Assembly: GCA_964423265.1 (NCBI GenBank)
Contig: CAYREF010000003.1
Span: 3,353 to 67,352 of the forward strand
DNA length: 64,000 nucleotides
Direction of reading: 5' to 3'
DNA from: M55B165 sp964423265
Lineage (GTDB): Bacteria; Actinomycetota; Humimicrobiia; Humimicrobiales; Humimicrobiaceae
This document shows, piece by piece, positions 43,946-53,402 of the stretch. The notes below the pieces were generated by a model, which made no database searches, was not told the origin of the DNA, and worked only from the letters and a program-made list of their open reading frames with translations. Numbering within the stretch: position 1 is the stretch's first letter; each line of letters begins with the position of its first letter. The position numbers and the translations under genes were made by a program.

Positions 43946-44230
43946 ATGAGTAACTCTGTAAAAACATTTAAAATAGTTTTGGCTGGAAGAGTGCAAGGTG
44001 TAGGATTCAGGTATTTTACTGAATCAAGGGCAAGCAAGTATGCTATCAGGGGCCATGTAAGAAATAGGCCAGACGGAAAAGTAGAAATTGTTTGCCAGGG
44101 AAATAGCAAAGATCTTGACCAGTTTATAGAAGAGGTAAAAAAAGGACCTTCTTTTGCTGAGGTTGCTGATATCAATATAGAAAAGGTTGAAAACTCCAGA
44201 AATTATAATAGCTTTGAAATAAAATTTTGA
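43946..44230 (+). CDS. acyP: Acylphosphatase
   Basis: A 94-residue acylphosphatase with the active-site loop GRVQGVGFRYFTE (Arg and later Asn in GHVRNRPDGKVE). It hydrolyses acyl phosphates in the cytosol. Full length for the family. A related domain lies at the N-terminus of HypF, but this is a separate gene. It overlaps the alternative aroE start. Confidence 0.92.
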   Translation: MSNSVKTFKIVLAGRVQGVGFRYFTESRASKYAIRGHVRNRPDGKVEIVCQGNSKDLDQFIEEVKKGPSFAEVADINIEKVENSRNYNSFEIKF

Positions 44231-44232
44231 AA

Positions 44233-45108
44233 ATGATTAATTCAAAGACCAGGGTTGTGGCCCTTATAGGGTATCCTTCCAGGCATAGCTTATCTCCAAT
44301 AATCCAAAATCACTTTATAAGCGAAAATAATAAGAATGCTGTCTATTTAGTGTTTGAATTTAAACCTGATAAATTTATTCAGTCTTTTAATGGTATAAAG
44401 AACCTAGGGTTTATGGGGCTAAATGTTACCATGCCCTACAAAATGGAAGTTTATAAGAGATGTACATATTTGGATGATACTGCAAGGGAAACCAGGTCTG
44501 TAAATACAGTTAAGTTTGTTGGTGGGGGAAAGATAGAAGGTTATAATACTGATGTTTATGGTTTGCTGAAGTCTCTGGATGATTATGGATTTGGTTATAA
44601 GAGCAAAAATTGCCTGATACTTGGAGCAGGAGGAGCTGCCAGGAGCGCTGTTTTTGCTTTACTGGGTAGGCCGGTTAATACTATTTTCATATATAACCGG
44701 ACAACCAAAAAAGCAAAGAAAGTAAAAAAATTATACAGAAAGCATGATAGAGGCAAAATAGGGATAATCCGGGATTTAGGGGAAATAAATCCGGATAAGA
44801 TAGATTTAATCATAAACTGTACTCCTGTGGGGATGGAGACAGGCGAAGGGTTAAAAGAAAAGCTTCCAGTACCCAGGAAATGGAACCTGCACGGCAAATT
44901 TATATTTGATATGGTTTATAATCCTGTTAATACCAACTTGGTTATGAAAGCTAAAAATGAAGACGCAAAGGTAATCAGCGGTTTGGATATGCTGGTTAAC
45001 CAGGCTGCATTTTCTTTTAAGATATGGTTTAATATAAAAAAGGTTCCACAAACATCTATGATTGCAGAGAAAATAAAAAAAATAATGCTCACTGGAGAAA
45101 AAATATGA
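44233..45108 (+). CDS. aroE: Shikimate dehydrogenase AroE
   Basis: A roughly 291-residue NADPH-dependent enzyme reducing 3-dehydroshikimate. Motifs: GYPSRHSLSPIIQN (shikimate binding), NVTMPYK with the catalytic Lys, GAGGAARSAVFAL (cofactor) and the NCTPVGM segment. A TTG two codons upstream (44227) is an equal start choice. It begins a stretch where shikimate and pilus genes alternate; the stop overlaps the pilT start. Confidence 0.95.
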   Translation: MINSKTRVVALIGYPSRHSLSPIIQNHFISENNKNAVYLVFEFKPDKFIQSFNGIKNLGFMGLNVTMPYKMEVYKRCTYLDDTARETRSVNTVKFVGGGKIEGYNTDVYGLLKSLDDYGFGYKSKNCLILGAGGAARSAVFALLGRPVNTIFIYNRTTKKAKKVKKLYRKHDRGKIGIIRDLGEINPDKIDLIINCTPVGMETGEGLKEKLPVPRKWNLHGKFIFDMVYNPVNTNLVMKAKNEDAKVISGLDMLVNQAAFSFKIWFNIKKVPQTSMIAEKIKKIMLTGEKI

Positions 45109-46163
45109 ATTTAGATGATATTTTAAAGAGAGCGGCTGAAAGCAATGCTTCCGACCTCCATATGACAGTATACCTTCCACCCGTGTTAAGAATAAATGGG
45201 GCCTTGGAAAAGCTGGAAGATTTCCCTAAATTTGAGCCGGATAGCTTAAAAGAACTGCTCTATAGCATTTTAACTGAAAAAGAGAAAAAAAGGCTTGAAA
45301 ATGATTTAGAACTTGATTTTTCTCATTCTATATCCGGAGTAGGCAGGTTTAGGTGTAATTACTATTTCCAGAGGGGCAGCCTCTCAGGGGCTTTTAGGGT
45401 TATAAGTACTGACATAAAGGCAATAGAAGAACTAAATTTACCCAAACAAATAGAGGAATTCTCTACCTATCCGAGGGGATTGGTCCTTGTTACAGGCCCC
45501 ACGGGAAGTGGTAAATCTACCACTTTGGCATCTGTTATTGATTTAATAAATAAAAAAAGGTCGGAAAATATTATTACAGTTGAAGATCCCATAGAGTATT
45601 TACACAAGCACCAGAAAAGCATTATTGCCCAGCGGGAAGTAGGCAGTGATACAAGATCATTTGCAAATGCCCTAAAATATGTGCTAAGGGAAGATCCAGA
45701 CATTATATTAGTGGGCGAGATGAGGGACCTAGAAACAATCTCCAGTGCATTGACTGCTGCTGAGACTGGACACCTTGTATTTTCTACTCTGCATACCCAG
45801 GATGCCCCACAAACTATTGACAGGATTATTGACATATTCCCAACCCACCAGCAACAACAGATAAGAGTTCAATTGGCCGGAACCTTAAAAGCCATAATGG
45901 TCCAGCAGCTATTGCCAGCTTCAGACCATAATGGCAGGGTGCCTGCAGTAGAGCTAATGTTTACAACTGGCGCTATCAGGAACATGATAAGAGAAATGAA
46001 AACGCACCAGATATATTCTGCTATACAATCCGGTGGCAGGAGAGGCATGGTTACCATGGACAGGTCTTTAGCTAATTTATACAGACAAGGCAAAATATCA
46101 AAAGATCTAGCCTTGGAGAAGTGCCATAACCTAGAAGAAATGAAGAGGATGATAGGGGAATGA
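45105..46163 (+). CDS. pilT: Type IV pilus twitching ATPase PilT
   Basis: A 352-residue hexameric secretion ATPase. Walker A GPTGSGKST, Asp box ITVEDPIEY, Walker B ILVGEMRD and His box GHLVFSTLHT are present. The C-terminal AIRNMIREMKTHQI matches the PilT-type AIRNLIRE signature, marking it as the pilus-retraction ATPase and not PilB. No PilB is in the window. Overlaps pilC by four bases. Confidence 0.93.
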   Translation: MNLDDILKRAAESNASDLHMTVYLPPVLRINGALEKLEDFPKFEPDSLKELLYSILTEKEKKRLENDLELDFSHSISGVGRFRCNYYFQRGSLSGAFRVISTDIKAIEELNLPKQIEEFSTYPRGLVLVTGPTGSGKSTTLASVIDLINKKRSENIITVEDPIEYLHKHQKSIIAQREVGSDTRSFANALKYVLREDPDIILVGEMRDLETISSALTAAETGHLVFSTLHTQDAPQTIDRIIDIFPTHQQQQIRVQLAGTLKAIMVQQLLPASDHNGRVPAVELMFTTGAIRNMIREMKTHQIYSAIQSGGRRGMVTMDRSLANLYRQGKISKDLALEKCHNLEEMKRMIGE

Positions 46164-47380
46164 CTTTATATAGCTATAGGGTTAGAAATGAAAAAGGCGA
46201 GCTGATAGAGGATACCATTGATTCTCAAAATGAGGAAGCAGTAGCCTCAAGCCTCAGGGAAATGAATTATTACATAATTGATATAAAGGAAACAAGGCCA
46301 GCTTCCAAGGGATTTAGCATACAATTAAATTTATTTAACCGTATTAGGCCCAGGGACATATCAGTATTTACCAGGCAATTTTCTACTTTAATTTCATCAG
46401 GCATGTCTTTAATAGAATCGCTGGAAGTGTTAAGGGAACAGGCTAGCAATGAACGTTTTGGTGAAATTCTACTGGATGTAAGGAGAAGTGTCGAGTCAGG
46501 GTTAACTTTATCAGAATCCCTGGCAAAGCACCCTAATATTTTTTCTAATTTATACATAAGCATGGTAAGTGCTGGAGAAGCAGGTGGAGTTTTGGATGAA
46601 ACCCTTGATAAATTAGCTATGTTTTTAGAGAAAGAAGAAAATATAAGGTTAAAGATCAGGAATAAAACTGCATATCCTAAATTTGTTCTGGGCTTTGCGG
46701 TATTTATAATGATTGTAATAATATTATTTATTGTTCCCACATTCCAGGGCATATATGAAGAATTAGGAGTTCAGCTTCCGGTATTAACCAGGATAATAAT
46801 TTTTATAGGTGATTTATTTAAGAAATTCTATACTTATATAATTTTAGCCATACTGATTTTTGGCGGAAGATATGCTTTCAAAAAATATATAAATACCCCT
46901 CGGGGCAGGTATAATTTTGATAGTCTAAGGATTAAATTACCAAAAGTAGGGGGTATAATAAAAAAGATAGCTTTAGCCAGGTTTAGCAGGATATTAGGGA
47001 CATTAATATCTGCAGGAATTCCCATACTAAGGAGTTTGGACATATTAATGGGTGTATCCGGTAACAAAATAATTGACAATTCCATAGAAGAAATAAAGGA
47101 GGACATAAGTGAAGGTGAAGGTATGGCTGAACCAATGAAAAACCATGCCATTTTTACTCCCATGATGATACAAATGGTAAATGTTGGGGAAAAATCCGGG
47201 GCTCTTGATGATATTTTAAACAAGGTGGCAGATTTTTACGATGAAGAGGTAAGCAATTCAATTGAAACTGTAATAACAATTCTGGAACCGATTCTCTTAT
47301 TAGTGGTAGCTGTAATGGTAGCAATTATAGTATTATCACTCTATCTCCCGCTTTTTAATGTATATCAATACATAAGTTAA
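46160..47380 (+). CDS. pilC: Type IV pilus inner-membrane platform protein PilC
   Basis: A 406-residue polytopic protein on which the ATPases act. It has the typical two GspF repeats: FTRQFSTLISSGMSLIESLE in the first and FSRILGTLISAGIPILRSLD in the second, each followed by membrane segments, ending in a long hydrophobic segment. Full length. Confidence 0.95.
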   Translation: MTLYSYRVRNEKGELIEDTIDSQNEEAVASSLREMNYYIIDIKETRPASKGFSIQLNLFNRIRPRDISVFTRQFSTLISSGMSLIESLEVLREQASNERFGEILLDVRRSVESGLTLSESLAKHPNIFSNLYISMVSAGEAGGVLDETLDKLAMFLEKEENIRLKIRNKTAYPKFVLGFAVFIMIVIILFIVPTFQGIYEELGVQLPVLTRIIIFIGDLFKKFYTYIILAILIFGGRYAFKKYINTPRGRYNFDSLRIKLPKVGGIIKKIALARFSRILGTLISAGIPILRSLDILMGVSGNKIIDNSIEEIKEDISEGEGMAEPMKNHAIFTPMMIQMVNVGEKSGALDDILNKVADFYDEEVSNSIETVITILEPILLLVVAVMVAIIVLSLYLPLFNVYQYIS

Positions 47381-47465
47381 TAAAAATTTAATATATATTT
47401 GTTGACAAAATCTATAATTATGTTAAATTAATATTGTAATATTTAATAAATAATATAATTAATAT

Positions 47466-47494
47466 TTGACTAATTATTATATATAATATATAAT
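47466..47494 (+). promoter_or_regulatory. Promoter for pilA
   Basis: TTGACT, exactly 17 bases, TATAAT, some 48 bases before the pilin start. A second TTGACA at 47402 with a poorer -10 lies upstream in the same AT-rich gap. A separate strong promoter suits an abundant pilin. Confidence 0.7.
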
Positions 47495-47541
47495 TAAAAC
47501 TTGTTAAAATGATAAAATTATTTTGAAACAAAGGAGGTCAT

Positions 47542-47976
47542 GTGAGAAGAATATATAATTATTTTAGAAGAGATGAAAAAGGTTTCACACTGGTAGAGCT
47601 TCTGATTGTAGTAATCATACTTGCAGTAATATCCGGAATTGCAGTACCAAGCTATCTGGCCTTAAGAAACAGGGCCAGGGAATCTGCAACTGAAAATGAG
47701 ATGAGGAACATAGCAACAGCTGTAGAGATGTATGCAGCAGATAACAATGGTAGCTATCCTACCTCTGCAGACGCTACAGCACTAGCTAGCGACATTAGTG
47801 CCTACATGGACAATATGCCAACGGCAGATGCTTGGGGCACAACCTATCAGTACACAAGTGCCGATGCCGATGGTAGCAGTTATACATTGGAAAGTTATGG
47901 TGTTGATAAAGATATTGACGGCGGCGACAACATAGTATTGACCGACGGGTCGTTTACAGAAACTGGCAGCTATTAA
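47542..47976 (+). CDS. pilA: Major type IV pilin / pseudopilin, GspG-like
   Basis: A 144-residue prepilin. Short basic leader, cleavage at Gly14/Phe15 in DEKGFTLVELLIVVIIL, Glu at mature position 5, and a hydrophobic helix. The C-terminus (YGVDKDIDGGDNIVLTD) resembles the calcium-binding loop of GspG-type pseudopilins. GTG start after AAAGGAGG; the overlapping ATG two bases earlier is out of frame. It has its own promoter and terminator. Confidence 0.93.
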   Translation: MRRIYNYFRRDEKGFTLVELLIVVIILAVISGIAVPSYLALRNRARESATENEMRNIATAVEMYAADNNGSYPTSADATALASDISAYMDNMPTADAWGTTYQYTSADADGSSYTLESYGVDKDIDGGDNIVLTDGSFTETGSY

Positions 47977-48010
47977 AAGCAATAACTACTAAATTAGTTT
48001 AAATTTGAAG

Positions 48011-48053
48011 TAAAGAGGCTTAACAAAAAATAAGCCTCTTTACTTATTTTTTG
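48011..48053 (+). terminator. Strong Rho-independent terminator after pilA
   Basis: TAAAGAGGCTTA and TAAGCCTCTTTA form a perfect 12-bp stem with an A-rich loop, followed by a T-rich tract (TTATTTTTTG). Confidence 0.9.
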
Positions 48054-48169
48054 ACTATAAAAAAACAGTGTGTTAATATACAAAAGTACAAATAGTTATT
48101 TCCCTATATAGTAATAGAAAAGTATAAATATAGTAATTTAATATAGAAAATATATAATAGGATTGCAAA

Positions 48170-48922
48170 ATGAAAATCTTTCTATATATCCTATTTTTTT
48201 TGATTGGCCTTGTAATAGGAAGTTTTTTGAATGTCGTAATATATAGGATCCCCCGGAAAAAATCTATTATAAATCCCCCCATTTCGGTTTGCCCTTACTG
48301 TGAGGCTAAAATTGCTTTTTATGATAATATCCCCATAATTTCATATCTAATCCTTAAAGGTCGGTGCAGGCATTGCAAGGCAAGGATTCCTGTAATTTAT
48401 CCATTAATTGAATTGCTTACTGCTATGTTTTTTGTGGTTAGTTTTTACTTTTTTGGCTTAAGCTTACCGTTTTTATCTGCGGTAATTTTTACTAGCGCAT
48501 TAACTACTATATCAGCTATAGATATGCAGTTTAGGATAATTCCCAATATAATTACCTGGCCGTTAACGGCTATTGGATTGGGCTTAAGTATAATAATAGA
48601 TTTAGAGAACTGGTGGATGCCACTGGCATTCTCTGCAGGGGCTTTTGTTTTTATGCTCATAATCCATTTGATCTACCCTAAGGGGATGGGGATGGGGGAT
48701 GTGAAACTGAGCATGATGATAGGGGCATTTTTGGTTAAGGCGGTTATACCGGGATTGTTTTTTGGTTTTTTAGCGGGTTCTTTGTATGGGTTGGGTGCTA
48801 TTATAGCCAGGAAGAAAAAATTCAAGCAGACAATACCATTTGGACCATTTATAGCCATTGGTAGTATAATAGCATTGTATTGTGGTAATGATATTATAAG
48901 GTGGTATTTGGAATTTTTTTAA
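48170..48922 (+). CDS. pilD: Prepilin peptidase / N-methyltransferase PilD
   Basis: A 250-residue aspartyl protease of the membrane that trims and methylates prepilins. The methylation domain has the four cysteines Cys41, Cys44, Cys66 and Cys69 (CPYC and CRHC), and the protease Asp residues are in SAIDMQFRIIP and GMGMGDVKL. Six to seven membrane segments. Full-length bifunctional type. Confidence 0.96.
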   Translation: MKIFLYILFFLIGLVIGSFLNVVIYRIPRKKSIINPPISVCPYCEAKIAFYDNIPIISYLILKGRCRHCKARIPVIYPLIELLTAMFFVVSFYFFGLSLPFLSAVIFTSALTTISAIDMQFRIIPNIITWPLTAIGLGLSIIIDLENWWMPLAFSAGAFVFMLIIHLIYPKGMGMGDVKLSMMIGAFLVKAVIPGLFFGFLAGSLYGLGAIIARKKKFKQTIPFGPFIAIGSIIALYCGNDIIRWYLEFF

Positions 48923-48936
48923 AAGGTTAGGTTAAT

Positions 48937-50049
48937 ATGGCAGTAATAGGAATGGATATAAGCTCAAACAGGATAGCTATAGCAGAAATATCTGGAAAAC
49001 GCAATAATTTTTCAATAAATAATGCTGCAGTTTTTGATTTACCTGACTATATTGTTGAAAAGGGAGAGATAAAAGATACAAGGGTATTTTCACAAAGCCT
49101 GAGGGATATTTGGAATTATTATAGGTTTTCCACAAATAAAGTATATATTGGGATTACCAATCCTAAGGTTATAGCTAAAGAGATAAAGTTGCCTGTTACA
49201 GAAGAAGGTGAATTGGATTCTTCAATTAAATACCAGATTAATGAACTTGTTCCCATTGCTAAAAACAATATAAGCTATGATTATTTTATAATAGAAAAGG
49301 GCGATAATTTTTCAAGGGTAATGATTGCTGGTGCAGCAAAGAATGTAATTGAGGGAATTGTGGAAGGTGTAAGGTTAGCAAAGCTTAGTCCGGTGGCTAT
49401 GGACCTCAATTGCTTTTCCCTATACAGGCTTATAAATAATTTCTACCAGTTTTCAAAAGAAAAGGAAAATAATGCTTATTGCCTGGTAAACATAGGTAAA
49501 AGTAATACTATAATAGATATAGTAATGGATAATGAAATAAAGTTTCCCAGGTTTTCCAATATGGGATTAAAAAATTTCATGGAAAATATATCCAAAGAGT
49601 TGGACATAAATTATAAAAAGGCCGAGGATCTGCTATATGGGTTTGACTTTACCACAGAATTTGATGTCAAATTTGATAAAGGTTCCGAATATTTTGAAGA
49701 AAAGGTAGGCAATGAAAATATAAATGGTGCAGACATTAAAAAGAGTCAGGTAGTAAAAAAAATAGCAAACCAATTTGTAAGTGAAATAAACCGCTCGATT
49801 GATTTTTTCCTGCAGGAAAACCAGAATTACAGTATTGATAAAATTATTTTATGCGGGGATGTGCCAGAGAATTTTGAAGTATTTTTCGAGAGCCAAATAA
49901 ACTATGACACGGAATTATTTGATATTGCCAAGAATTTTGATATAGAGAGTTTAACCCGGAGAAGGATTTACAAGGATAAGGATTTGAGCATGCTGGTAAA
50001 TCACCTTGCTTTAGCAATTGGGATGGCTTTCAGGGGTTACAGGATATGA
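48937..50049 (+). CDS. pilM: Type IV pilus assembly protein PilM (actin-like)
   Basis: A 370-residue actin-like cytosolic protein. The phosphate-binding start is IGMDISSNRIAIAEI, and a later VNIGKSNTIIDIV strand is typical. PilM recruits PilN/PilO to the pilus base. The following three genes complete a PilMNOP-like set. Confidence 0.88.
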   Translation: MAVIGMDISSNRIAIAEISGKRNNFSINNAAVFDLPDYIVEKGEIKDTRVFSQSLRDIWNYYRFSTNKVYIGITNPKVIAKEIKLPVTEEGELDSSIKYQINELVPIAKNNISYDYFIIEKGDNFSRVMIAGAAKNVIEGIVEGVRLAKLSPVAMDLNCFSLYRLINNFYQFSKEKENNAYCLVNIGKSNTIIDIVMDNEIKFPRFSNMGLKNFMENISKELDINYKKAEDLLYGFDFTTEFDVKFDKGSEYFEEKVGNENINGADIKKSQVVKKIANQFVSEINRSIDFFLQENQNYSIDKIILCGDVPENFEVFFESQINYDTELFDIAKNFDIESLTRRRIYKDKDLSMLVNHLALAIGMAFRGYRI

Positions 50050-50732
50050 AATACATTGATTTACTTCCCAAAAAGGAAAAAATTACTAACAGGAAAACAA
50101 TAGCCCTCAATGTGGTGATTGTTTTCCTTATTATCATATTTGCCCTTTGCATACTGGCTGTATTTTTCTTAAATGATATAAACGGGAACCTTTCAGCCAG
50201 GCTTGAAAAATATGAAGCGGCCAATATGGAACTGCAAGGGAAAATAAATAAATTGGAAATTTTTGAGGAATTTAAAAACAAAGTAAAAGATAAAAAAGAA
50301 ATAGTAGATGAGCTTAATGATGGGCTGATTTTATGGTCAGATATTATATATGCTCTGGGAGAGTCAATGCCTGAAGATACCTATATTGAAGGTTTTGATG
50401 GCAATATCTCATCTTTGCAGGATTACCTGGATAGTGTAGAGGGTGGTGAAGAAGTTGAAACTGATAAAATAACCTCTTTTTCTATAAGAGGTTTTGCCAA
50501 GGAATATAAAGAAATGTCAAATTTAATAATAAATATCAAGAGCTTTCCTTTAATCGGGGATGCCTGGGTGGAAAATATAAATAAAACTACTGTCTCTGAA
50601 AATGTTGATGCAATATCATTTACAATCAACTCTTTTTGGGAACTTCAACCTTTTATAGAGGATATAGAGGTTGAGCAGCCAGGAGAGGGGGTACAGTCCC
50701 AGGATGAGGATAGTGAATCGATGGTAGAATAA
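50046..50732 (+). CDS. pilN: Type IV pilus assembly protein PilN-like
   Basis: A 228-residue bitopic protein: the N-terminal INLLP-like motif appears as YIDLLPKKEK, which docks to PilM. A membrane segment (VVIVFLIIIFALCILAVFFL), a coiled coil and a ferredoxin-like domain follow. The C-terminus ends in an acidic, Gln/Ser-rich tail. Overlaps pilM by four bases. Confidence 0.85.
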   Translation: MKYIDLLPKKEKITNRKTIALNVVIVFLIIIFALCILAVFFLNDINGNLSARLEKYEAANMELQGKINKLEIFEEFKNKVKDKKEIVDELNDGLILWSDIIYALGESMPEDTYIEGFDGNISSLQDYLDSVEGGEEVETDKITSFSIRGFAKEYKEMSNLIINIKSFPLIGDAWVENINKTTVSENVDAISFTINSFWELQPFIEDIEVEQPGEGVQSQDEDSESMVE

Positions 50733-50733
50733 A

Positions 50734-51267
50734 ATGAGTAATACACATAGAATTATAATAATAGTAATAATAGCAGTAATAATATTGATGTTGGGATTGT
50801 TATTTATTAGGCCTGTAATCCAACGCACATTAGGGCTTATTGGAAAGATTAAAGAGGAAGAAAACGTCAATTCGAGGCATATTGCCAGATTAAATGAGCT
50901 GGTAGAGATAAGCAAAGAATATAATTCTTTATATGCCCAGTACCAAAAATACTTGACTGAGTTGCCTTCAGGGAGCAATGTGCAGGTATTGACCAATGAA
51001 TTCTATAATATATCCCAGTATACTAATACTGAGATACAATCCATAAATTTTGAGGAAGTTATAGAAAAAGATAGCAATATTGGCATTATTCAGACCAATT
51101 TAGTAATACAAGGCTCTTATTATGATATATTGGTATTTGTAAAGACTGTGGAGATAATGCCCAGGAGCATGAGAATAATAGGGATTGAAATTAGCCAGGC
51201 AGGGGAAGATTATAGTAACCTAATAGGAGTAATAGAAGCAGAAAGTTATTTCCAAAGGACAAATTAA
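50734..51267 (+). CDS. pilO: Type IV pilus assembly protein PilO-like
   Basis: A 177-residue bitopic protein with an N-terminal membrane segment (IIIIVIIAVIILMLGLLFI), a helical stretch (YAQYQKYLTELPSGSNVQVL) and a ferredoxin-like C-terminus (VIQGSYYDILVFVKTVE), the usual PilO plan. Partner of PilN. Assigned by order and architecture. Confidence 0.83.
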   Translation: MSNTHRIIIIVIIAVIILMLGLLFIRPVIQRTLGLIGKIKEEENVNSRHIARLNELVEISKEYNSLYAQYQKYLTELPSGSNVQVLTNEFYNISQYTNTEIQSINFEEVIEKDSNIGIIQTNLVIQGSYYDILVFVKTVEIMPRSMRIIGIEISQAGEDYSNLIGVIEAESYFQRTN

Positions 51268-51269
51268 AA

Positions 51270-51749
51270 ATGGCAAAAAAAACCATCATAATTTTATTTA
51301 TATCAGTATTTTTAATTATAACAGGCTGCAGTTCTGAGCAGATAGTAAACCAGTACCTTGTAAAGGATATAGAAATTGACGATGTGGGTGATATAAATGT
51401 TGATGAAAGAAAAATTTCAAGTATTGAAAGAATTGACCAGGAAGCGGGCAGCAGTTTTGAAATAGAAACAGACATACTGGAATCAGAAGAGAATATAAAA
51501 GATCCTTTTAAGCCATTTTACCTAAATGGGGAAGATGAACCTGAAAATGTAATTAGGCTGGATGCAATCTATTCCAAGGACGGTATAGAATATATTGAAG
51601 TTAAATTCAATGACCATGTTTACAAACTTAAGGAAGAAGATGTATTTGCAGAGAATTTTCAGGTCCAGGCCATAAACGAGAATTCTGTTGTTGTGCTTAA
51701 GGGTGATGAAATAATAACCTTGTTTTTAAATGAAATTTATTTTGATTAG
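51270..51749 (+). CDS. Lipoprotein of the pilus operon, possibly PilP-like
   Basis: A 159-residue protein with a lipoprotein signal (FLIITGCSS, Cys at 21), an acidic middle, and KDPFKPF, which resembles the RDPF-type motif of PilP, then a small beta domain (YIEVKFNDHVYKLKEEDVF). Position after PilO supports PilP. Homology is weak, so function is inferred from place. Confidence 0.65.
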   Translation: MAKKTIIILFISVFLIITGCSSEQIVNQYLVKDIEIDDVGDINVDERKISSIERIDQEAGSSFEIETDILESEENIKDPFKPFYLNGEDEPENVIRLDAIYSKDGIEYIEVKFNDHVYKLKEEDVFAENFQVQAINENSVVVLKGDEIITLFLNEIYFD

Positions 51750-51761
51750 GTGGTAGAAAAC

Positions 51762-52892
51762 TTGAGATTTTTAACTTCAGGAAAATCACATGGCAAAGCT
51801 TTAGTAGGTATTATTGACGGCTACCCCTCTGGCGTAAAAATTGATATTTCTTTCATAAATAAGGAATTAGCCAGGAGGCAAAAAGGTTATGGCAGGGGAG
51901 GCCGCATGGATATTGAAAGGGATAAAGCAGATATTATTGCAGGGATAAACGGTAATATTTCTACGGGTTCACCCATTTCCTTTATCATTAAAAATAAGGA
52001 CTGGGAAAACTGGAAAAATAAAAAGGAAGACCCTCTACTTAATCCAAGGCCTGGCCATGCAGATTTTCCAGGTTTTTTAAAATATAGGCTTTCCAGCATA
52101 AGGGATGTTATTGAAAGAAGCAGTGCCAGGGAAACCTCTGCAAGAGTTGCAGTAGGTGCTTTTGCAAAATTATTTTTAGCCTGCCTGGGTATAGGGATTT
52201 TTAGTTATGTAAGGAGCATTGGCAAAGCTAGTTTTGCTGGTAGTTTCAAGGTGAAAAAGGATAATTACGAGCTGGTGGAAGGATCACCGGTAAGATGCCC
52301 GGATAGAGAAACAGAGGCCAAGATAATTAAAGAAATTGAAAGGGCGAAAAAAGAAGGTGATACCTTGGGGGGTAGCTTTAAGGTGATAGCAAAAGGGCTG
52401 CCGCCAGGAATAGGGAATTTTATCCAGTGGGACAGCCGCCTAGATTCAAAAATCGGAGAAGCCTTTATGAGTATACCAGCAATTAAAGCAGTAGAAATCG
52501 GGGAAGGGTTTAGATCCGGTAAAATAAAGGGTACGGATTTCCATGATGAAATACATTATAATAAAAATAAAGGCTTTTATAGGAAAACAAATAATGCAGG
52601 GGGAATAGAAGGGGGAATGAGCAATGGAGAAGATATTGTGGTGGGTGCGGTAATGAAGCCTATACCCACCACGCGTAAAGGATTAAAGACGGTAAATATT
52701 TTCTCCAAAAAGGCTGATATAAGTTTGAAGGAAAGATCTGATGTTTGTGCTGTGCCCAGTGCTTCTATTGTAGGAGAGGCTATGCTGGCAATTGTGCTGT
52801 CAAATTTTATACAGGATAAATTTGGCAGTGACAATATAGGGGAAATTTCAGAAAATATGGATAATTATTTAAAGTATTATGAAAGTATTTAA
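51762..52892 (+). CDS. aroC: Chorismate synthase AroC
   Basis: A 376-residue FMN-dependent enzyme making chorismate, the last shikimate step. Motifs: LTSGKSHGKALVGIIDGYPSG, RRQKGYGRGGRMDIE, RSSARETSARVAVGA and NNAGGIEGGMSNGEDI. I start at TTG, giving MRFLTSGKSHG as in homologues, with AGGTGG eight bases before; a GTG four codons earlier overlaps that ribosome site. Leads aroC-aroK-aroB-aroQ. Confidence 0.96.
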   Translation: MRFLTSGKSHGKALVGIIDGYPSGVKIDISFINKELARRQKGYGRGGRMDIERDKADIIAGINGNISTGSPISFIIKNKDWENWKNKKEDPLLNPRPGHADFPGFLKYRLSSIRDVIERSSARETSARVAVGAFAKLFLACLGIGIFSYVRSIGKASFAGSFKVKKDNYELVEGSPVRCPDRETEAKIIKEIERAKKEGDTLGGSFKVIAKGLPPGIGNFIQWDSRLDSKIGEAFMSIPAIKAVEIGEGFRSGKIKGTDFHDEIHYNKNKGFYRKTNNAGGIEGGMSNGEDIVVGAVMKPIPTTRKGLKTVNIFSKKADISLKERSDVCAVPSASIVGEAMLAIVLSNFIQDKFGSDNIGEISENMDNYLKYYESI

Positions 52893-53402
52893 ATGGATTT
52901 TAAAAACTTATCCCTTATTGGATTTATGGGCTCTGGTAAAAGTACAGTGGGGAAATTATTGGCAGAGAAATTAGGCTTTTTATTTATAGACATTGACAGA
53001 ATCATTGAGATTAAAGAAAAAAAACCGATATCTAAGATTTTTAAAGAAAAAGGGGAAAAATATTTTAGGGATGTAGAATCTGAGGTTATTAGGAAAATAT
53101 ATAGAAATAAAAATTGCATATTTGCCTGTGGGGGCGGTGCTATCCTGAAGGGGGAAAACTTTAAGGTTATAAAAAAATTAAGTAAAATAATATACCTTAA
53201 AGTTTCTCCTTCTGAAATACTTAAAAGAGTGGGCAACTCAAAGGATAGGCCTTTATTACAGTCAAAGGATAAGATGAAAAGGGTTAAAGCCTTATTAAAA
53301 AAAAGAAAAGAAATTTATGAAAAATGTGCAGATATTATAGTAGATACCGATAAAAAGGAGAAAGAAGAAGTGGTAAGTGAGATAATAGAAAGGGTGAAAT
53401 GA
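52893..53402 (+). CDS. aroK: Shikimate kinase AroK
   Basis: A 169-residue P-loop kinase phosphorylating shikimate at the 3-hydroxyl. Walker A is GFMGSGKSTVG, with DIDRIIE, FRDVESEVI and CGGGAIL for shikimate binding and the DRPLL lid. The ATG directly abuts the aroC stop; overlaps aroB by four bases. Confidence 0.96.
   Translation: MDFKNLSLIGFMGSGKSTVGKLLAEKLGFLFIDIDRIIEIKEKKPISKIFKEKGEKYFRDVESEVIRKIYRNKNCIFACGGGAILKGENFKVIKKLSKIIYLKVSPSEILKRVGNSKDRPLLQSKDKMKRVKALLKKRKEIYEKCADIIVDTDKKEKEEVVSEIIERVK

Noticed and set aside
45105..46163. PilB-type assembly ATPase
   Set aside because: Length and the AIRNMIRE segment match PilT; PilB's longer N-terminal domain and cysteine-rich region are missing.
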